From an uncultured Ruminiclostridium sp. (GTDB taxonomy: Bacteria; Bacillota; Clostridia; Oscillospirales; Ruminococcaceae), in contig CATLBH010000004.1 in NCBI GenBank assembly GCA_949878745.1, forward strand, positions 1 to 64,000: DNA of 64,000 nucleotides, in the 5' to 3' direction. The notes beneath the pieces were generated by a model. That model did not search any database. It was not told where the DNA came from and saw nothing but the letters and a program-made list of their open reading frames with translations. Positions 18,259-26,820 of this stretch are shown here, piece after piece. The stretch's first letter is position 1. Each line of letters opens with the position of its first letter. The translations under genes were made by a program, and so were the position numbers.

Positions 18259-18624
18259 TTAATTTACCCCAACAATCCCCCCAATCATACCCGCGCAAAC
18301 ACACAGTCCCAATCTTCCGAAAAATCCCCCCACCGTTACCGAACCGAATATAAATCCCCCGCACAAACATAACAAAAACAACGCCATACCGCATAAAAAC
18401 CCCTGCTTAATCCCCTTTCTCCCTTTCTGCCTTCCCAAAACGAACCCCCCCACAAAACACCCAAGCGTAAGCGAAAACGCCCCAAATGCCCCGTTCGTTT
18501 CAACGGGAAGCTGAAGTATGTACATAGCAGCGGAACATAAAACAAGCGCGATTACCGAAGAAACCATTCCGATTAAAACGGAAATTCCGAAGGGTCTGTA
18601 AATATGCTGCTTTAAGTTTTTCAT
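18259..18624 (-). CDS. TIGR04086-type small membrane protein
   Basis: 121 residues with four hydrophobic segments; GFVLGRQKGRKGIKQGFLCGM is the typical central loop of the TIGR04086/YrzE-like family, whose function is unknown. AAGGAGG precedes the ATG. Single gene, transcribed away from the neighbouring ABC operon; its 3' end runs into a composite gene-end repeat. Confidence 0.75.
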   Translation of the reverse strand: MKNLKQHIYRPFGISVLIGMVSSVIALVLCSAAMYILQLPVETNGAFGAFSLTLGCFVGGFVLGRQKGRKGIKQGFLCGMALFLLCLCGGFIFGSVTVGGFFGRLGLCVCAGMIGGIVGVN

Positions 18625-18745
18625 CTTTTCCTCCTTAAAAATCTCAAATAAAACAACACCCGAAAAATAAAAAAAGATTGTCCTTTAATAATATGCCGAA
18701 CAAACCGTTTTTTGACCAAAAATCCGATATTTTTTGTAAATTCTA

Positions 18746-18774
18746 TTGACATTTACCCCGCACTGTGATACAAT
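18746..18774 (+). promoter_or_regulatory. Consensus sigma-A promoter of the two-gene ABC operon
   Basis: TTGACA (18746-18751), 17-base spacer, TACAAT (18769-18774), about 57 bases before the ABC ATPase start. Confidence 0.8.
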
Positions 18775-18830
18775 ACCATTTATAGACAACGTTTTAATTA
18801 TTTAAAACATATTTATTGAAAGGGAAAAAA

Positions 18831-19748
18831 ATGGTCAAAATAAGCAATCTCCAAAAAAGTTACGGAAGTTTTCGCGTTTTGGACGGTCTGTATATGAATA
18901 TCCCCGACGGAGAAGTCTACGGCTTTCTGGGGAAAAACGGCTGCGGAAAAACCACAACAATGAATATTCTCTGCAACGTTATCCCCAAGGACGGCGGCGA
19001 AATAATTTTGGGAAGCGGCAGGGAGGACGAAAACATAAAAGTGGGCTACCTTCCCGAAACCCCCTCTCTGTTCGGATATATGAACGGATACGAATATCTT
19101 AAATACATCGCCGCCTGCTGCAATTATAAAGACAATATAGACAAACGCGTCGACGAGGTGCTGGAGATAACGGGAATGAGAGAGGGCGCCAAGCGGCGAA
19201 TAAAGGGCTATTCAAGAGGAATGAACCAAAGACTGGGTATCGCTTCAATTATTTTTGATCACCCTCAGATATTGATTCTTGACGAACCCACCTCCGCCCT
19301 TGACCCGGAAGGACGGGCGGACGTAATGAACGTTATCCGCGTTTTGTCCGATACAGGCTGTACCATTATTTTATGCACTCATATTTTATCAGACGTGGAA
19401 AAAGCCGCGGGAAGCGTGGGAATACTTAAAAACGGAAGAATGGCGGTAGAAGGAAAAATTTCGGACATACTGAATCAATATTCAAGAAACGAAATAGAAA
19501 TAAAGCTCTATGAAACCTGCGAAAACGGCGTAAACGCCATAAAATCCCTTCAGGAGCTTCCACAGGTGGATAAAATCGACTTCTACGAAAAAACCGAAAC
19601 CTTCGTTATAAGAACAAGCGAAACGGAAGAGGTCACAAAACATCTGATCGAGTGCTTTAACCGCAATTCCATAGTTCCGAGAGAATTCAAAACGGTATCC
19701 GAGGGACTTGAACAGATATATTTAAAGGTGGTGAACGGAAATGCTTAA
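18831..19748 (+). CDS. ABC transporter ATP-binding protein
   Basis: 305 residues from the ATG at 18831 (GAAAGGG upstream; the in-frame TTG 15 bases earlier overlaps that site). Walker A GKNGCGKTT (about residue 37), signature YSRGMNQRLGIA, Walker B ILILDEPTSALDP, switch histidine in CTHILSDVEKA. The layout is that of CcmA/NatA-type exporters. The gene overlaps the downstream permease by 8 bases, so they form one transporter. Substrate unknown; a drug, peptide or sodium exporter would fit. Confidence 0.93.
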   Translation: MVKISNLQKSYGSFRVLDGLYMNIPDGEVYGFLGKNGCGKTTTMNILCNVIPKDGGEIILGSGREDENIKVGYLPETPSLFGYMNGYEYLKYIAACCNYKDNIDKRVDEVLEITGMREGAKRRIKGYSRGMNQRLGIASIIFDHPQILILDEPTSALDPEGRADVMNVIRVLSDTGCTIILCTHILSDVEKAAGSVGILKNGRMAVEGKISDILNQYSRNEIEIKLYETCENGVNAIKSLQELPQVDKIDFYEKTETFVIRTSETEEVTKHLIECFNRNSIVPREFKTVSEGLEQIYLKVVNGNA

Positions 19749-20679
19749 AACTGGAATAAAAAAAGAGCTTATGTTTTTTACCCGCTCCTTTAAAATGGGC
19801 GGAATAATTATAGCGGCCATCGCTCTCGCCATAGCTTCCCCTCTTCTGATAAAGCTTTCGGGAATGATGATAAACAGTCTGGATAATATTAACACCCCCG
19901 ATTATAAAAACGAAGTCGCCGTCAGTATCTCCCTTGAATCCCCTTCCTCCAAAGCGTTTAGAACGGAAAAAACGGTAAATATGGATCCCTCCGATCTTAT
20001 GTCGGTTTTCGGGGACGAAAATCTTGCTCCTCTGGGAATTTTAAGCGCCTTTGGCGACACCACCTCTACCCTACTTCTCATCTTTATGATAGTTACAATG
20101 TCGGGAGCGGGCGGCGAGCTTAAAAAGCGCTCTATGATAATCCCGCAAAACGCGGGACTTACCACCAAACTTTACGTGCTCCCGAAATTTCTGGTATATC
20201 CACTCGCAATAGCTATTTTCTCCTTTGTGGGAATTATCTCGGCGGGACTGGTAACCAAGCTTGTGTTTTCCGCCACCTTCGAGCTTGACATCGTGAAGCT
20301 TCTGCTGATCGCCTTAATTGCCGCGGTATACAACGCCTTTATGATAACCCTTTACTTTACCTTGGGCTTATGCACCGCCAGAGCGGGTATCGCCACGATA
20401 ATACTCTACGGCGGAAGCGCAATACTTTCGATACTGTTCGCCTCCTTCGGCGCCGATAAATTTCACCCCTTCGCCCTAAAAAACGAGGCTCAGAATATCC
20501 TGATGTCCGGCGAATCCGACATAAACAATATTATGGCCTCCGGCGAAGCGGATATGGTCAATATTTGGGGCAGCATAGGAGTAAGCCTGTTAATTATGAT
20601 ACTTTGTTATTTTATTACGGTATTTGTTATCTCGGCCAAAAAGGTGGATAACAGAGGGGGAGAGGAAATCAATCTTTGA
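19741..20679 (+). CDS. ABC transporter permease
   Basis: 312 residues with about six membrane segments: one at 20-40, a large external loop (about 45-105), four between 110 and 225, and one near the C-terminus (285-303). It is an ABC-2-type permease pairing with the ATPase whose gene it overlaps. The GGTGGTGAACGGAA stretch in the end of that gene carries its ribosome site. Confidence 0.88.
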   Translation: MLKTGIKKELMFFTRSFKMGGIIIAAIALAIASPLLIKLSGMMINSLDNINTPDYKNEVAVSISLESPSSKAFRTEKTVNMDPSDLMSVFGDENLAPLGILSAFGDTTSTLLLIFMIVTMSGAGGELKKRSMIIPQNAGLTTKLYVLPKFLVYPLAIAIFSFVGIISAGLVTKLVFSATFELDIVKLLLIALIAAVYNAFMITLYFTLGLCTARAGIATIILYGGSAILSILFASFGADKFHPFALKNEAQNILMSGESDINNIMASGEADMVNIWGSIGVSLLIMILCYFITVFVISAKKVDNRGGEEINL

Positions 20680-20736
20680 TTTTTTAACGCTTTTAATAGT
20701 GGAAAAGGACTGAAAAAAACTAAAAGTCACAGTTAA

Positions 20737-21013
20737 TACTAATCTTTAATCATATTGTAGACGAAGTCGGAAATATGATTAAAGATTATACCCGAAACAC
20801 TAAGGAACCGCTGATTAAATCGGTGTGTGTATATTGCGCGGCAGATTTTTCGTCAGATTGTACAAATTCGACGCAGGCGGGCTAGCGCCCGTCAAGGAGA
20901 AGTTGTGCAATCTGACGGAAAATATGCAAGCAAGATGCGCGCATCCGATTTAATCAGTGGTTCCCTAATCTTTGGTCAACATTTTTTGTCTATAATCTGA
21001 CCAAAGATTAGTA
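20737..21013 (+). repeat. Double-hairpin element, copy 5, split by a MITE
   Basis: Bounded by TAA (20734-20736, 21014-21016). Linker region CCCGAAACACTAA is interrupted by the MITE; joining the two parts and removing one CTAA restores a normal 112-bp element. Confidence 0.93.
20804..20964 (+). mobile_element. 161-bp palindromic MITE, copy 2, nested in a DHE
   Basis: GGAACC...GGTTCC, flanked by CTAA (20800-20803, 20965-20968), which occurs once in intact DHE copies at this place. This is a direct before/after demonstration of insertion with 4-bp duplication. Confidence 0.95.
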
Positions 21014-21090
21014 TAAAACATCTTCAATACGCTTCCCGCAAAGATGTTTTTACATTGACTTTTAGTTTTTTTACAGTCCTTTTTATATAA

Positions 21091-21202
21091 TACTAATCTT
21101 TAATCATATTGTAGACGAAGTCGGAAATATGATTAAAGATTACACCCGAAACACTAATCTTTGGTCAACATTTTTTGTCTATAATCTGACCAAAGATTAG
21201 TA
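21091..21202 (+). repeat. Double-hairpin element, copy 6
   Basis: 112-bp full copy directly abutting the methyltransferase stop codon (21203-21205). Left flank TAA; right flank is the stop triplet, TCA on the plus strand, a one-base departure from the duplication rule. Confidence 0.9.
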
Positions 21203-22078
21203 TCAAACCTTCCCCCCTCTAACCACCATTACCACCAAAACATTAGTATCCCAAACCCTCTCCCCCTTTTCGTACTTCCCTATCCTTTCATCAAACCTCT
21301 CATTCACAATCCCCTTAACAGTCTCGATCTCACCATCCAAAAAACGCTCCCCGAAAGAACGACTCACCGAATCCAGCCTTTCCAAAGCCGAATATCTGTC
21401 CGCATTTATTATATTAAAAGCAAACTCCGAAGAAAACTTAGGATCGTCCGGAGTCAAAGCAACCGTAACAAAATCGGTGCTCACATTCCCGAACCCGTGC
21501 CTTTCCATAATAACGGGCATCTCCGACTCACCCGCCGAATATTTCCCCACCCCGAATTTTTTAATGGAATCGTCATACTTTTCTACTTTTCCCCAGAATT
21601 TTTCCTCATATTCGGTTAATTCCTTATATTTTGTCCCGTCAATTCCTTTTCTTGAAGACAGCACCAAACAAACCCCGCCCTTTTTCAATACCCGAAGCTG
21701 TTCCCCGTAAAAACCTTTCGGCTCAATATGCTCGCAAACCGTATTTGAAATAACCGCGTCAAAGCTCCCCTCCGGAAAAGGCAGCGCCAAAGCGTCCCCC
21801 ACAACAAACTCAACCCCCTTTTCATACTCCCGCGCAAACCGAATCAATTCCTCGTCACGATCCACCGCAATAATCTCGCCCATCGGATACCAACGGTGAA
21901 GCGCCCCCGCCAAAGCCCCCGGCCCGCACCCTATTTCAAGAATTTTCAGCCTTTTCCCCTCCTCCAAATCAAAAGCCCTTTTCCAGCTTTCCTTAAACAT
22001 ATCGTCAAATCTCAGCTTACGGGAGAAATAAAGTGTCTTCGCTCCCTGTATGTACCTTGACCATATATTATTCGTCAT
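21203..22078 (-). CDS. Class I SAM-dependent methyltransferase
   Basis: 291 residues from the ATG at 22078, which has GAAAGGAG at good spacing; a TTG seven codons earlier overlaps that site. Motif I LEIGCGPGALAGAL (about residue 48), acidic VDRDEE after strand 2, GDALALPFPEGSFDAVISNTVCEHI (motifs II/III) place it in the UbiE/Methyltransf_11 group. The C-terminal half is less conserved and gives no substrate clue. Single gene; its stop codon touches a repeat element. Confidence 0.88.
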   Translation of the reverse strand: MTNNIWSRYIQGAKTLYFSRKLRFDDMFKESWKRAFDLEEGKRLKILEIGCGPGALAGALHRWYPMGEIIAVDRDEELIRFAREYEKGVEFVVGDALALPFPEGSFDAVISNTVCEHIEPKGFYGEQLRVLKKGGVCLVLSSRKGIDGTKYKELTEYEEKFWGKVEKYDDSIKKFGVGKYSAGESEMPVIMERHGFGNVSTDFVTVALTPDDPKFSSEFAFNIINADRYSALERLDSVSRSFGERFLDGEIETVKGIVNERFDERIGKYEKGERVWDTNVLVVMVVRGGKV

Positions 22079-22224
22079 ATCTTTAACCGCTCCTTTCAAA
22101 AACCGATTTTAAGGGATAAAATTATATTTTTAAAATATGAAAAAACAATGAACAAAAACCGAACATTATATGAAATATTTCTCCTCCCGCAACCGAAAGT
22201 TGCAAAAATTCCAATTAAAGTTGG

Positions 22225-22253
22225 TTGAACGCAAACACAATATATGATAAAAT
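22225..22253 (+). promoter_or_regulatory. Predicted promoter of the HTH-VOC fusion gene
   Basis: TTGAAC (22225-22230), 17-base spacer, TAAAAT (22248-22253). An imperfect CCAA-N6-TTGG palindrome overlaps the -35 edge and could be an autoregulatory operator. Confidence 0.55.
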
Positions 22254-22286
22254 AACATCACAACATTAAGGAAAGGAAAACCGATA

Positions 22287-23141
22287 ATGACCATAGCCGA
22301 CCAAATACAAAAGCTCCGCATACAAAAAGGCTTAACTCAGGAGCGCCTTGCGGAAATGCTCGAGGTTTCCCGTCAGTCCATCTCCAAGTGGGAATTGGGA
22401 CAAGCCGTACCCGACGTGGAAAAAATCATAAGAATGAGCGAGCTTTTTGACGTTTCCACCGACGCCATTTTGCTTAACACCCCCGAAATTCAAGAGGAAA
22501 AGAAAAATCCGCTTCACTTAGGCAGTATTTACCTTATAGTCAAGGATTTTGAAAAATCCGTGGATTTCTACGAAAAATTTCTTGACGTGAAAGTAGACAA
22601 CAGATGCCGAAGCGGGAACAAATTCGTGGAATTTTACGTTGACAACAAGTGTATTGCCTTGATGAACGAGGAAAACCTGATAGGACACAGTACCGACCTC
22701 AACAGCCCCTACAAATTTGTCCTGAACTTCTGGGTTGAAGATCTTAACGCCGAATACGAGCGGGTAAAAGTTTTAAAAATCGGAAACGTAACCGGTATAC
22801 TGGAAGCGTATCCCACCTATCACTATTTTCATCTTACCGATCCGGATAATAATGTTATTGAAATTACGGGAGGTTTTCATATGAACGAAAATATTTGTCA
22901 AAGCTGCGGAATGAATATGGGGGAAAGCGATTACGGAACCAATGCCAACGGAAGTTTTAATCGGGAATATTGTAAGTATTGCTTTGCTAACGGAGGGTTT
23001 GTAAAAAATCAAACTTTGGAGGAAAGTATAGAAAGCTGTATTCCTTTTCTTGTTCAAGACGGAACTTGTAAAACGGAAGAAGAAGCGAGAGAAATGCTGA
23101 AAAAAGAAATGCCGAAGCTGAAAAGGTGGAAAAATTTATAA
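22287..23141 (+). CDS. Three-domain fusion: Xre-type HTH, VOC/glyoxalase-like, zinc ribbon
   Basis: 284 residues. Residues 1-65 are a Cro/CI-type helix-turn-helix (LRIQKGLTQERLAEMLEVSRQSISKWELGQ). Residues about 73-200 match a glyoxalase/VOC fold (GSIYLIVKDFEKSVDFYEKFL ... YHYFHLTDPDNNVIEITGG). Residues 205-284 are a zinc-ribbon domain of the Zn_ribbon_2 type (ICQSCGMNMGESDYGTNANGS, YCKYCFANGGF), with four cysteines. Probably a small-molecule- or metal-responsive transcription factor; it may act on its own promoter. The three-way fusion is unusual; each domain alone is common. ATG follows AAGGAAAGG. Confidence 0.88.
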   Translation: MTIADQIQKLRIQKGLTQERLAEMLEVSRQSISKWELGQAVPDVEKIIRMSELFDVSTDAILLNTPEIQEEKKNPLHLGSIYLIVKDFEKSVDFYEKFLDVKVDNRCRSGNKFVEFYVDNKCIALMNEENLIGHSTDLNSPYKFVLNFWVEDLNAEYERVKVLKIGNVTGILEAYPTYHYFHLTDPDNNVIEITGGFHMNENICQSCGMNMGESDYGTNANGSFNREYCKYCFANGGFVKNQTLEESIESCIPFLVQDGTCKTEEEAREMLKKEMPKLKRWKNL

Positions 23142-23150
23142 AAAAATAAA

Positions 23151-23580
23151 AAAAGCGGCGAAGCCGCGCAATACTTTTTTCGCTTCCTTTTTGGGCTACA
23201 AAAAGGAAGTGGGGTGTGGGGCAAAGCCCCACCGCCACCGGTTAAGATCAAAAAACAAGCTTATAAGTCAGTCGCGTAAAATCAAACGTTAGAAGCCGCG
23301 AAGCGGGGCTTCGGAGTAAAAAAACAAGCTTACGGCGCAAAACCCGCCAAATCTCGTTTTGAAACGGGGTCGGCGGGTTTGTGGCTTAAGTTTTTTCTTT
23401 TTATCCCGAAGCGGCGGCTTCGCCCGCTTCTAACGTTTGTTTTTACGCGACTGATTATCGGCTTGTTTTTTGCTCTCGCCTTGCTGCGGTGGGACTTTAC
23501 CTCACACCCCGCTTCCTTTTCGGTGTCCGAAAAGGAAGCGAAAAGGACATTGCGCGGCTTCGCCGCTTTTTATTTTTTTT
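23151..23580. repeat. Inverted pair of composite gene-end repeats
   Basis: Left copy (23151-23375) is inverted to right copy (23340-23580); they share a CCCGCCA...TGGCGGG-like middle. Each has the GGACACCGAAA-type hairpin (left copy changed to TTTTTGGGCTACAAAAA) and the GCGGCGAAGCCGC hairpin. The pair fills the whole gap between two converging genes. Confidence 0.88.
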
Positions 23581-23585
23581 CAGCC

Positions 23586-25421
23586 CTATTTTTCCAGCAA
23601 AAACACCCTTCCCCTGAAATCCTCCGACAACTCGCTCCCCCATTCCTCAACAATCCTTTTCCCCTCAATAAGATCCCCTATATCCGGATTTCCCCCGTTC
23701 TCAAAAGTATGAACCACCAACAGTTCCCTGTTTTCCAGCGTCCTTAAAACCGCCTGATACCCATTGGGCTTCCCGTAGCTGTCCGCGCTGCACCTTATAA
23801 CCCGTGTAAATCCGCTTCGTATTATCTCCTTAACCTTATCGTAAAACCGAACGGCGCTTAAAGTCTCCTCCCAGTTTTCCTCGGAAATATCGAAAATATC
23901 ACCGCTGAGACAAAGTCTTCCCAAAAATCCCGCGCAAAGGCTGTACCTTATCCGATGAATATCGTCGTACCCCTTAAGCACCGCCCAGATCTGACTTTCT
24001 TCAGGCCGCACAAGCCTGTGAAGATTCGCCGCTATTATGGGAATGCACTTGCACTCATGCGCATCGGAAAAGCTTGACATAGACGACAGCTCCGTCATGG
24101 AGGGAACCAGCCTGTGCCCCCCGCTGGAACAGTTTTCTATAACCAGCTCCGGCATTTCCTCCGCAAGAATCCTCAAAAAATCCTCCGAAGCCGAAACAGT
24201 CTGTCTTAACCCCTCGCCCAAGCTCTCCGCCCCGTCGCAGCCTATTCCTATACTGTCGTTGTAATCTATCTTTAAATAACCGAATCCGTTTTCCTTAAGA
24301 ATCCCGATAACCTTCTTCTTAAGATAATCAATAACCCACTGATCCCTCATATCCCAGAATCTTCTTCCCCCGGAAGCTATCGGCGTTCCGAAACGCTTTA
24401 AAAGATGATCGGTATTATGATAGGCGCGGGAAGCCCAGCCTACGTTTTCGTACTCGAACCAAAGGCCGGGAATAAGCCCATGAGATTTTATCATATCCGC
24501 CACTTTCTTAAGGCCGTCGGGGAATATTTTTTCGCTGACATTCCAGTCGCCGATAGAACCGCTCCAATCCCTTCCCTCTTCCTTATACCAGCCGCTGTCT
24601 ATAACAAGGTATTTGACCCCGCTTCCGTCGAGCCTTTCCGCTATTTTCCGAAGCTTTTCCTCGGTGGGATCGCCCCAGGTGGTGCAGTATTCGTTGAAAA
24701 TAACAGGCATCTCCTTATCCGCCTCGGCGATACGGGGTTTTTGCGCCTTTACAAGCCTGTCGCAAACCTCCTCCAAGGATTCTCCCTCCGCTATTACGGC
24801 TTTGGGGGCAAGAAAAACCTCTCCGGGTCCCACACTTTTGCTCCAATGTCCGAAGTCGTAGTCCGCCAAACCGCCGCAAAGAGACAAAGGCTCTTCCCTC
24901 CTGAAAAGCTCTATCTGCCAGCTGGAAGAGCAGTAAAGCTGAACCCCGATAAATTTCCTTTCCCGGGTATTTTCCAGAACTATAAAAGGAAACCACTTTC
25001 TCACGGGCATCGACCCCACCTGACCGAATTTCTCAAACCGAACCGAAGCCCCGCACCAAGCCTGTTCCATATTCATATCCACAAGTCTTTGGCTGATAAG
25101 TCTCCCCTCGGCGCTCCAAAAGGAAGCCGCTCTGTGGATTATGTCGGCGTGAATATTCTTTATAGCAAAGGAGGAAAACATATCTAAAGTAACAGTTTCC
25201 GAGCCGTTGTTGGTAAATTTGGAGTAACATTCGGTAACAAAGCCTTTTTTAATATGATAACATTCTACGGTATTATCCATATACCGGAATACCGTTTTAT
25301 CGTTATCCTCGGATATTTTTTCACATTGATTAACGGAATCGCTTCCGACCATTGTCATTCCGTTGGTGAAACCGCTGTTAAAATTTGATTCGCGGGTTTT
25401 AAACTCACAATAAAATTCCAT
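23586..25421 (-). CDS. Glycoside hydrolase family 36-like alpha-galactosidase
   Basis: 611 residues without a signal peptide, so cytosolic. An N-terminal beta domain (1-230) precedes a TIM barrel with VIDSGWY, GLWFEYENV, the nucleophile aspartate in YLKIDYND (near 386) and the likely acid/base aspartate in SFSDAHE (near 453), the pattern of GH36/melibiase enzymes. It should release alpha-linked galactose from raffinose-type oligosaccharides; a related glycan is possible because the acid/base region is divergent. No sugar transporter is adjacent. Confidence 0.85.
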   Translation of the reverse strand: MEFYCEFKTRESNFNSGFTNGMTMVGSDSVNQCEKISEDNDKTVFRYMDNTVECYHIKKGFVTECYSKFTNNGSETVTLDMFSSFAIKNIHADIIHRAASFWSAEGRLISQRLVDMNMEQAWCGASVRFEKFGQVGSMPVRKWFPFIVLENTRERKFIGVQLYCSSSWQIELFRREEPLSLCGGLADYDFGHWSKSVGPGEVFLAPKAVIAEGESLEEVCDRLVKAQKPRIAEADKEMPVIFNEYCTTWGDPTEEKLRKIAERLDGSGVKYLVIDSGWYKEEGRDWSGSIGDWNVSEKIFPDGLKKVADMIKSHGLIPGLWFEYENVGWASRAYHNTDHLLKRFGTPIASGGRRFWDMRDQWVIDYLKKKVIGILKENGFGYLKIDYNDSIGIGCDGAESLGEGLRQTVSASEDFLRILAEEMPELVIENCSSGGHRLVPSMTELSSMSSFSDAHECKCIPIIAANLHRLVRPEESQIWAVLKGYDDIHRIRYSLCAGFLGRLCLSGDIFDISEENWEETLSAVRFYDKVKEIIRSGFTRVIRCSADSYGKPNGYQAVLRTLENRELLVVHTFENGGNPDIGDLIEGKRIVEEWGSELSEDFRGRVFLLEK

Positions 25422-25488
25422 ATTTTTCTCCTAAAATAAAAAAATTATTAACATCATTATATACCCAATCCAACAACAAAATAAGACC

Positions 25489-25525
25489 AAAAAGCGACAT
25501 TCCTCCCAAAAATATGTCGCTTTTT
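25489..25525. terminator. Stem-loop with flanking A/T runs
   Basis: AAAAAGCGACAT/ATGTCGCTTTTT with 13-base loop, between two divergent genes; may stop antisense or upstream read-through. Confidence 0.65.
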
Positions 25526-25698
25526 CATATTTTCACATTTTCAAAAGCCCCCTCACTGCAATTTTTCCCAATACTCCGCAAATTTTCCCAAACTCTTGAC
25601 TATCCCACTGCAAAATGCTATCCTTAAATCAAGGCGGAACCACCCCCGCCCCGCGCGCAAAAAGCAATTGTCAAAACACAAAAGGAGGCAAACCCCGA

Positions 25699-26820
25699 AT
25701 GTACACAATAACAACCGCCCTGAAAAGCCTTTACCGCAACAAATTTGTAAACCTGACGGTAATCGTTTCTCTCGCTCTGGGAATGTTATTCCCAATGCTG
25801 GTTTTCTGTATCGGAAACGCCGAGCTTAAAACCGCATGGGGCACAATACCCTACCACCACGAAAGGATGTTGGGAATGATCGGAGACTTGGGAACCGAAC
25901 ACCGCGTCGACTGCGAAAAAGCAAAGCTTGACCACCCCGAAATAGAGTTTATCAGCGAAGGAAGCTTCGTAATAGAAAACACCGCCATATTCGGGAACAA
26001 GTTCTATACAGCAGAAACGGCAGGCTATAAAGGCGACCAAAACAAAATAATCCGCTACAATATGATATACGGCGAATTTTTTACCGACGAGGAATTAAAC
26101 GGAAACGAAAAAATATGCGCCGTAACAATCTCCCTTCAAAAACAGTTAGGCTGTATGCCCGGCGACTATATAACCCTCGGAGAAACGGAAGAAAAGCTTC
26201 TTGTAAAAGGCGTATACGGCGATTACAAATACTCCCTCATCATGCCCATGGAAACCTTTATAGAAATATATTCCCCTTCCTCCACCGAATTGGCATATTT
26301 CGTTCAGTTCAAAAAAGGTATTGACCTTAACACCGAAGGAAGAGAGATCTTAACCTCCCTTACCGAGGAATACGGAATCGAAAACAAAAATTTTGTTGAT
26401 ATTGAAGAAAACGATTCTTTAAAAATCAATCTGAGAAACGCCTATTTTGCCCTTACAATAATGCTGGCCATAGCTTCCGTGGTGCTTCTCTACGCGGCGC
26501 TGAACATTTTTAATATTCTTATCAACAAATTAAACAACGATATGAAAAACTATATGGTTAAAATGCAGGTAGGCGCTTCAAAAGGAAAAATCTACGCTTT
26601 CTTGTCCGTTCAGCTTTTTGTGCTTATGCTGATATCCGTGGCCGCCGACGTGGGGATAGTAATATTTTTAAAACAATTTATCTCCGATATAGTGGTGTTC
26701 CCCTTTATTTTGGACTTAAGCTCAATAATGTTTACCGCCGCCGTAGGCTCTGTCTACGTGCTTATACTCGCCTGCGCCATGGTTAAAAGATTAAACGGAA
26801 GGAGGCTTGTGAGTAAATGA
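25699..26820 (+). CDS. FtsX/MacB-like ABC transporter permease, first subunit
   Basis: 373 residues from the ATG at 25699 with AAAGGAGG 10 bases upstream. One N-terminal membrane segment (about 17-38), a large extracytoplasmic domain, then three C-terminal segments (about 250-365), the MacB_PCD/FtsX layout. First of three overlapping genes; its stop overlaps the next start (ATGA). Such systems export peptides or confer resistance to membrane-acting antimicrobials; the substrate here is unknown. Confidence 0.88.
   Translation: MYTITTALKSLYRNKFVNLTVIVSLALGMLFPMLVFCIGNAELKTAWGTIPYHHERMLGMIGDLGTEHRVDCEKAKLDHPEIEFISEGSFVIENTAIFGNKFYTAETAGYKGDQNKIIRYNMIYGEFFTDEELNGNEKICAVTISLQKQLGCMPGDYITLGETEEKLLVKGVYGDYKYSLIMPMETFIEIYSPSSTELAYFVQFKKGIDLNTEGREILTSLTEEYGIENKNFVDIEENDSLKINLRNAYFALTIMLAIASVVLLYAALNIFNILINKLNNDMKNYMVKMQVGASKGKIYAFLSVQLFVLMLISVAADVGIVIFLKQFISDIVVFPFILDLSSIMFTAAVGSVYVLILACAMVKRLNGRRLVSK

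Larger units (their letters stand above)
20703..21084. repeat. Long inverted repeat enclosing a nested DHE and MITE
   Basis: Arms 20703-20729 and 21056-21084 (AAAAGGACTGAAAAAAACTA and its partner, one extra base) flank, in order, the left part of a DHE, a 161-bp MITE, the right part of the DHE, and a small hairpin AAAACATCTT/AAGATGTTTT (21015-21050). It follows the ABC permease gene, so the outer arms may once have been its terminator. Confidence 0.85.
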
